Below, piece after piece: positions 1 to 10,333 of a stretch of DNA of 48,499 nt. The position numbers were made by a program, and so were the translations under genes. The stretch's first letter is position 1; every line of letters starts with the position of its first letter. Origin of the DNA: Halocafeteria seosinensis (taxonomy: Eukaryota; Sar; Bigyra; Bicosoecida). Under the pieces are notes generated by a model. The model was not told where the DNA came from and ran no database searches. It was given only the letters and a program-made list of their open reading frames with translations. The DNA lies in the NCBI GenBank assembly GCA_001687465.1, contig LVLI01000083.1:1-48499 (forward strand). Direction: 5' to 3'.

Positions 1-387
1 CAAGCGAATCTCGAGTCACACGTAGCGCTCATGGAAGCACCACTTCAGGATTTTGTGACCTCGTTACCGAACTTAAGGGCGTTAGACTCAATACGGGTAA
101 TAACGACCAACAACATAACCAGTCTACTCGGACGGTGGGATACTTTAAAGTTCGTTGAAGTTCGACTACATAAAGTTCGGCTCACATTGCAGTTTCTCAT
201 GGAACATCACCCCTTCTACCAACAGAACATCCACATTGATGAAGACAATTTCCGGCGAATTCTGAGAGGGCCATGTTCCTTGCACAGTTTTGTGTTTCTC
301 GCAACATGTCGCCACCACCCACAAACACCGACTGGAGTGGAAGTAGACTCACCCGTACTGCGTGTAGGTTTGAGAATTCACGGGTGA
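1..387 (+). CDS. 3' end of an unidentified gene (partial)
   Basis: An open frame runs from the first base of the window, with no stop upstream of the first ATG at 31, to a stop at 385-387. The gene therefore probably begins outside the window and this is its C-terminal part of about 128 residues. I do not recognise the product. The segment SLPNLRAL near residue 20 resembles a leucine-rich-repeat strand, and more hydrophobic-strand spacing follows, so an LRR-type protein is possible but not shown. The stop lies about 160 nt before the start of the MULE transposase gene on the same strand. It could instead be a spurious frame: no splice site or conserved motif confirms it. Confidence 0.35.
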   Translation, partial: QANLESHVALMEAPLQDFVTSLPNLRALDSIRVITTNNITSLLGRWDTLKFVEVRLHKVRLTLQFLMEHHPFYQQNIHIDEDNFRRILRGPCSLHSFVFLATCRHHPQTPTGVEVDSPVLRVGLRIHG

Positions 388-544
388 ATGAATACCAACT
401 TCTACCAAGAATAAGTAGTTGAATTATGGACACTCGTGTTGAGAGACTTATGAGAGTGGCGTTGTGCTTCGCGTTATGCGTTTTCCGTTTCTTAGTAGGC
501 TGCGAAAGATATAACGGTGCGGATGTATTAACCATTTTACCGCG

Positions 545-3500
545 ATGAAATGCAGATGCCCTCAATGCCGAGAAACATTTGGAAAAAGAAGAGAGCTCAA
601 CCGGCACATGCGGAACATTCACCATATGAACGTCGGCTTTGGCAATGCAGCGACTAGCAACCGGTGCCCGCACTGCAATGTGCAAACATTCCGCAAGACT
701 GACGAGCTATACAGTCATCTCCGCTCGGAACATAACTTCCAAAAGGATGAGTATCGTCTTGATCCAGAAACAGGTACGTAATACCATCGCAGTCCCGCCC
801 TACGGGTGAGGGTAATGTATCGCGTGAAATGCTTGTTCTCGCAGCCACACGCACCATCATAAGTACCGAGAAGTATCCTCCAGTCGAGCAAAGGCACGTC
901 CACAGTATTGAGGAGCTAGTTAAATATTTGGACTTGACCATATTCCGGGAAGGAGTAACCTTGAGATCGCGTCAAGGCGCTATCAGATCGGGCACATACG
1001 GTACGGTTAACCCACAGTGCTGAATTTCACGAACGTTTGAAGTATCTCCACGATTGCCCGAACAGGAATCTTCATACGGTTCGACTGTGCCGAACCCGGG
1101 TGTTCGTATTCCATAAAAATGAGGGCTGAAACTAACGGTGATTCGGTCGGCTGTACCACACTCAAATATAGTTTAGTTAGAGTGGTTTCAGCTGGCCAAT
1201 TAGGACCCATGCTTGCAAACTCTAAAGAATTCGCAATACAGAAACTCCCAGGCCACACTTGTGATCATCAAGGTGCCCCAGAAAGCCGCCCTCGCCCGGA
1301 GCTCTTCATAACGCGGGCCTGTGTGGACTATCTTCATAAAATGGGGCACCGTAGTGCGGCAGACATTGCGAAACTCATCAGAGGTGACCTTCCCACAGTA
1401 GAGAACAGGCCATATCTGCCAAGAGGTAAGTATAATACGGTCTGATACCATATCCAGCCGCCATTGATTCATCTAATTGTTGAGTGCAGCGTTTAAGGAC
1501 TTCCTTTTGGACACTGAATCGATAAAAGATCAAGTGCAGCACCTCAATGTAAACGCAAATACGCTAATCCACGACGAAACCTCCGTAGACGCAATGTACC
1601 AGGAGAAGGTTCAGAGAAACCCATGTGACCCTTTCTTTCTCTTCTATAAGCCGGCGCATCGAACACCCGGCGATCCGTTCGGTCTGCTCCCTCGGGTGCC
1701 ACGCTGGTATTGGGAGGATGTGGAGGAAGAAGCCGTGATTATCGTCTTGGCTACACGGCACCAACTTTCCCAATTCCGTAACTCACAGGACAAGACAATT
1801 TACCTTGATGGCTCCTTCAAGAGGTCCAAGTAAGCAAACGCAAAAGACTGGGATTTGCTCAAATGTCGAAATATTCCTTAAGACACATGCAGGTACCCTC
1901 TTCGTTTAATCAACCTAGCGATTTTTGACGTCCGGGACAGGCAGCAGGTCATCGCGTCAGCGTTGATTTCCCGGGAGACAATTGATAATGTAACATTTGT
2001 GGCTTCTCTGGTGCGGCACGGAGTCCAGTACTTACACCCTGACGTTGACTGTGACCAACTGATCAAATTCTCCATGACTGACGATTCAGAAACACTAAGT
2101 ATATCCATAACGTCGGTCTTTCCCTCCTCCTTTAACCTACTTTGTATCGCGCATCTATTGGATGCATTAATATCCGGTCTCAAACGAAGCAAGGTCCCGG
2201 ACCAACTCCTGGAGGAGCTGCACGAACATTTCTGTAAATTGGCTTACAGAAATTTCACGCACACCCAAAGGAAGCGTCAAGAGTATGAAATGCTGCAGAA
2301 AATTGAAACGTACGAAAGAGAGGATCCCAACTGCGCACTTGCCCATCAATGGTACACGACGGAAATACTAGGACACAGTGACTGTGCTCCCCTAACAAGG
2401 TGGCTCCTGCGCTCCTTCATACAACGAGGGGAGCGATGGATGCGGTCTCTGAAAAGACGAAGGCGCACCCGGGAGAGGCTGCCTCCAGAGGTAGAGCTGC
2501 CGTTTACAAACAATATATCGGAATCTAGTTTTGGACGGCAGGTAAAGACGTTGGCGAAAAACACTCTATGCCGAAGTATTCCGAATGTCGCTGAATACAT
2601 CAGGCTTCTGGAGGAATTGGAGTGCACTCAGTACATTCATTCTGGGCATACAACCAGCGAGCATCAAGTTCGTAACCGGTATCCGATGAGGAAACACACA
2701 AACAACTCACGGCATCAAGGGCCACTCGAAGATCAAGAGACTCAGGTGCAACCAACGGAAAGTGAATCCACACATGATCACTGTCCACAGAATGAGCACA
2801 CCAGCACGCGAATGAATCAGGAATCCTCTGAAGAAGATGCGGTTGATATAACAGATGTTCCTTCTAACTCGCCTATGTTGTCGACGTCCAACCTGGCAGA
2901 CGATCCAAGCAGTACCAATGAGGCACACGAACAAAATCGCAAAGACTGCACCAGGTCTAACGAGGACCATATCGAAATAAGAGGAACCAGACACCAGCCT
3001 CCTGCTGTTCCGTGTCTACGTACAGACCTCCTCGATAGCCCATTCCTTCAGGGTGCAGATTTAGAGGAAGAAGTCTGGCTGGACGGGGTAACTGTTAGGC
3101 ATCTCCTTAGCGTACTAGATTGGCAAAGGTATGAGAAGCGTATCCGCTGTTTAGTCGTGGATCCAGGTACCATGTTACTTCTAGACAAGGATGGATGGAC
3201 CGACGAATGGACGCATTCCCTCATGCAATGCCCCATGGCAGTGGGCATTGCTCATGTACACGCAAACCATTTTGTCACGCTGGAATGGCATAGACCACAG
3301 CGGAAAGTGTACGTGTACGACAGTAAAAAAACAGTTGATCACAGCATCTGCGCCCAATGCCACCGTTTAGCAACGTTGATACCCTGTATATGGGAGGGCG
3401 TCGCTCAGAGAGATACCTTACACCCTTGGACGGTGTCCAGGGTAGCTGTGCCGTTGCAGCCAAATTCCTGCGACTGCGGCGTGTATGCAGCAGTGTTTGC

Positions 3501-4341
3501 ATGTTGCGCTATTCATCGCCTACCCATTCCCAGGGTTATGTCACAATTTAGGTCTCATTTTCGCCGACTATACCAGGATCCAAGCTTCCCAAATGATATG
3601 ACTACAGAAAGTTGGAATAATTTCTTCAGAGTACCTGACCGACGACGGAGCTGCCAATCCCGCTATTTCACGTCCATAGGACCACCACTTGATCTAAGGG
3701 AGAGTCCTCCTCAGCCAGCCCAGAGGATACACCATAAACAGCAAGCAGCCGAACGATCGCCGATTTCTACCGCAGCAGCCGAACTGCAAACTGAGGACCG
3801 TGCATCAACGACGGTGCATCCGCATGAGACTCTTCTTCACTCTGCCGTCACACACCAAGAACTTACACTTGGATTCCAAGAGAGCCGGCAAATTTTACAC
3901 AATATGGCCCAAGTTTCTCAACCAGGAACACCAACGGAACGGTCCCGCAGCTGCGTCGAAAAATTTCGAATGCTCTCCGCAGCTATTGACAATAACCCAT
4001 CATCCTTTTCTCTTTCAGCAAAGAGGAAATATGAGCAGGCACTTAACATGATGGAGGAGTTTGTAACCAGTGCCCAACCTTGGTACCACATGTCTCGTGG
4101 CCTTGCGGGTTTTGGAGAAATCCGCGAAACAGGCACACAATCGATCACACGGCAGATTCCAAATCAGCATCGAGAAACCAATAGAATGAGAAAAAACCCT
4201 GGGGTATATACGGCGCCCGCACCGAAGTCCAAGGAGACAAACAGCCGGAAAAGGGGACCACCTCGAAGTCCGCTTGCACGGGGAAATTCCAAGAAGAGAT
4301 CCCATAGGAGAACTCGCCATTCCAACAGAGAAAGATTATGA
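545..4341 (+). CDS. MULE transposase fused to ULP1/C48 protease domain
   Basis: Predicted exons are 545-773, 845-1000, 1066-1425, 1490-1829 and 1893-4341, giving 1177 aa with frame kept across all four GT-AG introns. In order the protein has a C2H2 finger (C5, C8, H21, H26), a second C2H2-type finger at about 39-64, and a FLYWCH/FAR1-like zinc region at about 130-200 (CAEPGC, then GHTCDH). The Mutator-like DDE transposase core follows: YLDGSFK near 354, the MTDD motif near 425 followed by CIAHL, and TNNISES near 570 as the expected third acidic residue. The C-terminal third contains a ULP1-type cysteine protease domain: WLDG near 757, catalytic His in HFVTLEW near 821, Asp in VYVYDSKK near 837, and Gln plus Cys in LQPNSCDCGVY near 884-893. 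The long tail is Ser/Arg/Pro-rich and basic. No break is visible, so the gene is either a recently active element or domesticated. MULEs cut and paste DNA; the protease would act on SUMO-like conjugates, and that part is inference. Confidence 0.85.
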
Positions 4342-5400
4342 ATACACACCCCATAGCGGCATGCGAGCTACGGTAGAGTTTGAAATGCTCTAGTACGGCG
4401 GTTCAACACACCCTTTCTCCAAGCTACGGCAAGCCGGTCAAATCTGGCATCATGTTCCCATTCCGCACATTCATACGGTCTGTACTAATCTCGCCCTCGA
4501 AGCGCATAGCCAAAACGTAGTTGTCATGACGGAGATAGCCGAGTATAGTGGCTTCCAAAGATTTCCAGAGGCAACGATTACCACCCACTGCAAACGTCCA
4601 TCTTTAGGAAGGACCAAACGGAAAACAAAACGTCCCCACCAGTCGTCAAAAATGCACTACAATTATTGCCCAGGTGTGAATACAGTTATCTGCGATAGCC
4701 CCCTCCCCATCTCCCCATTGTTGTTAAGGTCCATTTTTCACTACCTTTTTCCACGCATCTCAGAGCAACAATATCACCATTGCAACACCGCTTAACGTTA
4801 TTGAGATGAGGATCATCAGGCCAATGGTTTCACTGTATCAGTCTCCGATCCAATCCACCACATGAGGAATTCATCGGACTGCCAACATAGCAGTACGTAA
4901 AGCAACGCGCCCTGCCGCTCATATTCGCCTTCGAATCGCTAAACCACTGAGTTCTACCGTCTGTACTCATCTGTTTCTTCTTTACATGGAAGTATACTGG
5001 AATAGTGAAAGGCAGAAGTCCCAATGTTATAGTGTTAAAAATTGCGCGCTAACGTCCACCATCCCCTGTCAACGTTCACCACGTTTGAAGTTGCCCCAGC
5101 CACCACATGAGGCATTCATAAGATGAACATTATCAAATTATTGACTGCAATAACAATATCTTCCAAATGGTGAAAAATGAATCCACTGTAATACTCGTGG
5201 TGTGGTCTAATACAATTCCTTCCCCACTGCATCCTCCACGGACTCGGTTTACCGTCTGTTTTGAACGACTCTCCTCGTATCCCAAACTTCATGAATTCGG
5301 CTTCCCTGGTGATCAACGCTTTCTATGACTACTTCCCCCACACTACAGACGGGAAGCACCACCATCATGCACAAAACTGTTGAATAAATACCTTTTAAAG
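545..5400. mobile_element. Mutator-like (MULE) DNA transposon, ends unresolved
   Basis: The transposase gene at 545-4341 identifies a MULE-class element. I could not find convincing terminal inverted repeats or a 9-bp target duplication by eye, so the outer limits given are only placeholders. A short direct repeat sharing TTAAAGTTCGTTGA lies at about 144-158 and 5392-5406, but a 14-mer match is expected by chance in a window this size. The stretch 4342-5400 contains degenerate repeated motifs that could be subterminal sequence of the element. Confidence 0.4.
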
Positions 5401-5646
5401 TTCGTTGACCCCGGGTATCCCCCGTACCCGAAGGAAAGTTTGACAGTTCAGCACATTAGGATTTTGCGATGGTCCCATTTCCAAGCCAATCGAGCAATCA
5501 AATGTGCTACTTCACAGACGAGGTCTCTTAACGCATCACTTTCAGCTGGGCTGTATACAAGGTTATCCCCGTTGTCTTGGGGTATGAACCAGTAGATTAG
5601 ATAGATATTTGAGTGGACTATTTGATGGCACGGGAATAGTGGAAAA
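4342..5646. other. gene-free stretch with degenerate repeats
   Basis: I see no credible gene here. Several short motifs recur in imperfect form. ACGGTCTGTACTAATCT near 4476 resembles ACCGTCTGTACTCATCT near 4956 and a shorter ACCGTCTGTTT near 5249. CCACCACATGAGGAATTCAT near 4855 resembles CCACCACATGAGGCATTCAT near 5099. The spacing is irregular. It may be the 3' subterminal part of the MULE or old duplicated intergenic DNA. Confidence 0.4.
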
Positions 5647-7359
5647 ATGGCGGTTGTATCGAGAAGACCAAAGCGACGAGCACTGTCGCCGCGGGACGAC
5701 AATGCGCTCGCTACGGACGAAACACCGTCTCTTTATGGAGCTTATTCACCACGATTAGACACGTCATGTGTCTCCAAATCAGCTCGATCATCGAGTACAG
5801 AGTACTCTCAAGAAAATGCAAAGGCCCACCAGCAGGAGAAAAGGGACAGAGACGCGGTATCGAGCTTTGTTGATAAAGAGGAGGGTGGGCTTGGAATTCA
5901 CATGGAGGATACGGGTGTTATCGGTTGGCTGGAAGCCACATTTGCCCCCTTCCGGCGAGTTCCTCTGCGGACCGATAAGCCCGCATTGCTTGGAAGATCT
6001 CTAAAAGTAGGAGTCCAAAGTGCGAGTATTCCTAGCAGACAAGTTCGCGTTGAGATGCTCACGTCGTCAGCGTCTTCCAGCTCCAGCTCCCCGGAAGATA
6101 TACAAGTTACAGTTGAAGCTACGACACTCGGAATCAATCCGTGCTCAATTCAGCGGCAAGGGAGAGCCAGTGGACAACCTGCAAAGGAAGCTTCTTCGTC
6201 CGCTGCTGCTAGTGCGTCGTCCCACTTCTTTCCCCTAACGGGATGTAGCTCCAAGGAAAGTATGAAGGAGACTGCGTTCCTTCTCCCTCAGCAATGCACC
6301 TCAACCATTCATCCTGGTGATATTCTTTACCTGGATACTCGCCACAATTATGGATTTAGGTTGCTCCCGAAAGATGCGAAACCTCAACAAGGAACGCAGG
6401 CCTGTCACGAAGGTGGGAGCACTCAGCCAACCACTCGTTGTAGCACACCTACTAAAGCCCAAACCAAGGAATGTGCCACCACAAACAACGCTGCATTGTC
6501 ATTGAGTCCACGTTGTACAGTACTCGGAAGAGTCCAAAGACGTTGCATTGAAGCGCGGCGTTCAGGATCTGCTGTTGATCTCGACACGGTTGACGAGAAT
6601 GGAGCTGTACACAGCCGGTTTTTTTCGCCCTGCAGGTCGTCTAATGGTTCAGAAAATATGCAATACGGAATCGCTGAGAAAGAGTCTAGTACACAGTGTG
6701 GGAAAAATCGCATCCAGAATGTGCACGCTGACTCAGTTGTTGATGAAACAGACCAAGGGCCTTCTCCGGACAGGATTCTTCCGCCACGATCTGAGGAAGA
6801 AAGGACGCAACCACAGTACATAGTTTGCTCCATCTGCCAGGAAACAGAGATGATGATACGGGGACAATTGCCCTGCTCGCATAGTTTCTGCTTTGATTGC
6901 ATATCAGCGTGGTCAAAGGTGTCCAATACGTGTTGTTTATGCAAGGAGCCGTTTGAGAAGATCGTTAAACGATCTCCCAAGGGGCATTATATGGATACGG
7001 TGAAAGTCGAGCCTCGCCAGTTTCATCATGAAGATCAAGACGATGTCGTTATTGACGAAGAGGTCGAGGGTTGCATGGTCTGTGACGGCTTAGAACATGA
7101 AGACCAAATGCTTTTGTGTGACCTGTGCGACGCAGCATACCATACTTTTTGCTTGAGGCCCCCACTCTCAAGGATCCCAGAAGGATCATGGTTTTGTCCG
7201 CCTTGTGCCGATGAAAGAAGGGAATTGCTTAGGCGTGATGCCTCGTTAATGAGAGAGCGGCAAGCTGCCTACCGGAGAGAAGAAGCGTACGAACGCCTCA
7301 AAAGGCGATGCCAAAGCACGCAACTGGTCGTCCTTGACAGCGACGACGATGATGATTGA
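5647..7359 (+). CDS. RING plus PHD finger protein (PHRF1-like arrangement)
   Basis: A single-exon frame of 570 aa starts with MAVVSRRPKRRALS, a basic segment that could be a nuclear-localisation signal. A long Ser-rich, low-complexity region fills residues 20-390. A RING finger starts near 394 (CSIC, then CSHSFCFDC, then CCLC) with the full C3HC4 ligand set. A PHD finger follows at about 475-520 (CMVC, LLCDLC, AYHTFC, WFCPPC) with C4HC3 spacing. The C-terminus is Arg/Glu-rich and ends in an Asp run. RING fingers of this type recruit E2 enzymes for ubiquitin transfer and PHD fingers commonly read histone H3 tails, so a chromatin-linked E3 ligase is the likely role. The RING-then-PHD order matches the PHRF1 family, but only over the paired fingers, so orthology is not established. 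The next gene converges on it, with stops 84 nt apart. Confidence 0.85.
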   Translation: MAVVSRRPKRRALSPRDDNALATDETPSLYGAYSPRLDTSCVSKSARSSSTEYSQENAKAHQQEKRDRDAVSSFVDKEEGGLGIHMEDTGVIGWLEATFAPFRRVPLRTDKPALLGRSLKVGVQSASIPSRQVRVEMLTSSASSSSSSPEDIQVTVEATTLGINPCSIQRQGRASGQPAKEASSSAAASASSHFFPLTGCSSKESMKETAFLLPQQCTSTIHPGDILYLDTRHNYGFRLLPKDAKPQQGTQACHEGGSTQPTTRCSTPTKAQTKECATTNNAALSLSPRCTVLGRVQRRCIEARRSGSAVDLDTVDENGAVHSRFFSPCRSSNGSENMQYGIAEKESSTQCGKNRIQNVHADSVVDETDQGPSPDRILPPRSEEERTQPQYIVCSICQETEMMIRGQLPCSHSFCFDCISAWSKVSNTCCLCKEPFEKIVKRSPKGHYMDTVKVEPRQFHHEDQDDVVIDEEVEGCMVCDGLEHEDQMLLCDLCDAAYHTFCLRPPLSRIPEGSWFCPPCADERRELLRRDASLMRERQAAYRREEAYERLKRRCQSTQLVVLDSDDDDD

Positions 7360-7443
7360 TAGCGAGAGAAAGACATGGGCGCATGCATATGCGTCAGTGC
7401 TATTTCACCATAACAAATATTTTGCATTATGTGGTAGTGTATT

Positions 7444-8741
7444 CTATTCATCTACTAAGTTAGGGCCTCCTTGCTGACCGTGGGCGTCATGCGCTGCAAC
7501 AGAGACCGCCACGGACGCTTTGACCGAGGCTTTAGGTGATGCAACTGGAGATGGGCTACCCACCATCCTCAAAAGTGCAGCCGTAGACTCCCATGGCAAT
7601 CCTTTTAGCGCCTCACTAACTCCTTCTACATTCTTAATATAGCCGGCAAGTTTCGGATGTTCCACACATACAGCTCCGGGACACGATAAGAGGTTGTCTT
7701 GCCAAACTCCTCTTTCTTCTGTATATGACACTATCTCATCTAGTTCTTTCTCGGGAATTTCATAAAAGTGAACCCATGCGACATCCAATGCTTCGCAACG
7801 CTTGCCAGTTTCTGTATCGACAACGACAACTGCTGATAATACTTCAGACATCGAGTTACTTTGGGACTTGAGCATTTCCTTAGCCTCTCCTGTATCGCTT
7901 GGACTTCCCATTACTTTGTCCCTAGCATTCTCACTTCTGCGCACCCGGATCTTGTTATCTTCGCCACGTCTAGAGAACGCTTGCCGTGGAGCCACATTGC
8001 TTGCCACACCGGAGTTCGCTTTGGGGTTGACTACCTGGTGCGTTGCGATGAGTACGGAAGGTTGCTGAACCTTATTCATCACAGCGTTGATTTTTTCATG
8101 AGCCACGTTCAATGTGAACGATACAGGGTTCGATGAGATACAAGATGCATCGTCAATTCCATCGCTCATGCTAGTAAACGAGTATCCCATTTGTCCCAAA
8201 ATCGCTCGTCTGCTTCCGGATGGAGTGCACAATACTATATTACGATTTGTGCCGCTCCGTCCACTGGCTGTATTCTCGGAGTCTCTGCATGATAAAGAGA
8301 GTTAATACAAGTGAAACAACGCGTAACATACGGATTAGTCACTCACAACTGTAAATTCTTTTTCGCAGGTTCTTTAGGGGCCAATGTCTTCCGTCTCTTA
8401 TGAATCTTTTGGGATACCGGAGAGAGCATTGTATCCGTTGGAGACGATGGCCGTCCGCGGTCACTGTTGCCTCTTCCTCTTGGCTTCGCATTAGATGGAA
8501 TTCGAATATGATGGGGTATGGCAGCTCTGGCGGCAGTATTTTCGCCCTGGTGGAGAGGTTGTATCGAGACCCGATGCTGGTTTTCAGGGCCCTCACGTTT
8601 AACGCCTATCTTCTTTCCTTCCCCAGCTTGCGCTGACTTCTTACTAGCGAACGAGTTATTCTTGTCCGCCATATTAGAGGCAATGCCCTGATTTTCCTTG
8701 TCAACACACTTTTGGTCAAAACTATTCTCCTGCCCCTCCAT
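7444..8741 (-). CDS. protein of unknown function with KEN box and D-box-like motifs
   Basis: Two exons, 8741-8347 and 8284-7444, are joined across a 62-nt intron (GTGAGT donor, CAG acceptor) and give 411 aa in frame. I recognise no folded domain. The N-terminal 150 residues are polar and probably disordered. They contain a KEN box at K15-E16-N17 (VDKENQG) and two RxxL sequences, RKTL before the intron and RAIL near 158-161 after it. KEN and D-box motifs are recognised by the anaphase-promoting complex in known cell-cycle proteins, so regulated degradation is a reasonable guess. A more structured segment lies near residues 270-370 (ALDVAWVHFYEIPEKELD). The C-terminus is Ala/Ser/Val-rich with repeated KASV. 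Securin-like or spindle-linked proteins are possible, but nothing proves it. Its start faces the LRR gene across about 490 nt. Confidence 0.65.
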
Positions 8742-9231
8742 TTCTATTCATTTAATCAATCCGTCACACACAACCACGCCCATGCAACAAGGATAATCCA
8801 TTTCATGTACATGCAGTAAGAGGTCGGGGGCTACCAAAACATGCTCGATAAAGCCGTATACAACATTTCTTGACGGAAAACGCGCGCTGGCCGTTTACCG
8901 AACTTCAACCCGAAGCAGTACAGCAGGCTAAGAAGAAGCTAGCTGACTCCCACTTCACTTCTTTGAAGTTTCGTGAAAATGTTTGTAAGCACTTAGTGTC
9001 TAGCAGCAGCGCATATTGAGGCAATTACTTGTACACATGTCGTAGCTACCAATTTGTTGCCCAGCGTTGTGGCGCCCGTTGCTACCTAAATTTAGCACAC
9101 ACACACAAATGTGTGTAGCGGCTCACATTGTCGTTGTCTTGGTTTACTGCATGCTTCGCCGAACGCATTTCGGGAAAGATACTGGGTAGTGACAAGTTAC
9201 AGTTGCTTATCCACTAAAATTATTTTACATT
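8742..9231. promoter_or_regulatory. divergent intergenic region
   Basis: About 490 nt lie between the starts of the KEN-box gene (minus) and the LRR gene (plus), so it must hold both promoters. I see no clear TATA box. A short inverted repeat, ACACACAC then AAATGTGTGT, sits near 9100-9118. Nothing else is recognisable. Confidence 0.35.
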
Positions 9232-10266
9232 ATGCCTTCATTACTGGATATATACCTTGGAAAATGGCTACAGTATTATCCTGGTTGTAGCCCAGTTCCG
9301 GCGTCCTATAGATTCGGTCCAGACCTTGGTCGAACGGTCTCCTATTGGTCCAAAGTGGCGTCTGGGGCTAACAACAGCGAAGATAGCCAAACGCAACGGA
9401 TCTGCTCCTTACAATGGGCTCGATTCACACTGAACGTGAGTGACCTTAGATATCGTCCATTCCCGAATTTCCAGGGGGATGCCTGCCTGCGCAAATGGGA
9501 AGAAGAGCCAGACACACTACTGACGGAACTCCCCGCTTCCGTGCAGAAGCTTAAATTGTCAGATAACTCTCACTTGACGGACTCGACGTTTCAACATTTC
9601 TCGAACTTAACATCATTGGAGATAGGTAATTGCTTACTGGAAAAACATTCGGATAATATCGGTAGGCATGTTGTTTTCCGAAACCTGTCCAGTTACCGCC
9701 CTCCAGATATGGTGCCTTCCGTGCTAACAACTATAACTGATTCTGCGTTCCAACATGTATCAAAGCTGAGAATGTTGTGTATGTCGGAGTGCTCTCAGTC
9801 GACTATCACGGATGCTGCCTTTCAAAACTTGACCAACTTGACCAGGCTGGATTTGAGAGGATGCTATCAAAGTACGATAACTGATTCTGCGTTTCGACAT
9901 CTGTCCGGTTTGCGCTCACTGGAAATTGAGGGTACCAACCAACTTACAGACTCAACGCTTCAACACTTGTCCCAATTAACGTTCTTGAATATGGCAGGAT
10001 GCTTTCAGATAACAGATGCAGCTTTTCAACATTTGACCAATTTAAGAGCATTGGATATTGAGAGTTGTCATGGAATAACTGACGCTGCGTTTGAACATTT
10101 GCCAGGTTTGACTTGTTTGAATATGAAAAATTGCTACCAATCGAGCATAACGGACGTTGGTTTTGTGCATTTGCCCAACCTACAAGAACTGTGCATAAAG
10201 GGTTGCTTTCAGACTACTATCACGAACGCTACGTTAGGACGCTTTTGCGAGCGCACACTGTACTGA
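9232..10266 (+). CDS. leucine-rich-repeat protein (AMN1/F-box-LRR-like repeats)
   Basis: An uninterrupted frame of 344 aa. The N-terminal 90 residues are not recognised and may be a degenerate F-box-like or adaptor region. From about residue 100 to the end there are roughly ten repeats of 24-29 residues of the form L-x-x-L-x-I-x-x-C followed by ITDxAFQHL (for example ITDAAFQHLTNLRAL and ITDAAFEHLPGLTCL). This cysteine-containing LRR pattern is typical of AMN1 and F-box/LRR substrate adaptors, which form a curved protein-binding surface. Several repeats are close to each other at the DNA level as well, which suggests recent internal expansion or homogenisation. No signal peptide or membrane segment is visible. 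A link to SCF ubiquitin ligases is inference only, because no clear F-box is seen. Confidence 0.75.
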   Translation: MPSLLDIYLGKWLQYYPGCSPVPASYRFGPDLGRTVSYWSKVASGANNSEDSQTQRICSLQWARFTLNVSDLRYRPFPNFQGDACLRKWEEEPDTLLTELPASVQKLKLSDNSHLTDSTFQHFSNLTSLEIGNCLLEKHSDNIGRHVVFRNLSSYRPPDMVPSVLTTITDSAFQHVSKLRMLCMSECSQSTITDAAFQNLTNLTRLDLRGCYQSTITDSAFRHLSGLRSLEIEGTNQLTDSTLQHLSQLTFLNMAGCFQITDAAFQHLTNLRALDIESCHGITDAAFEHLPGLTCLNMKNCYQSSITDVGFVHLPNLQELCIKGCFQTTITNATLGRFCERTLY

Positions 10267-10333
10267 TTAAGGAACTCTTTGAACAAGCGTACGCTGTTTG
10301 CCATAGCGCCCTTCCTCAAGATACTTTTTTCTT

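Noticed and set aside
545-4341. Reading the region as two genes, a MULE transposase and a separate ULP1 protease
   Set aside because: The frame is open without interruption from 1893 to 4341 and covers both domains, so a single fused product is the simpler model.
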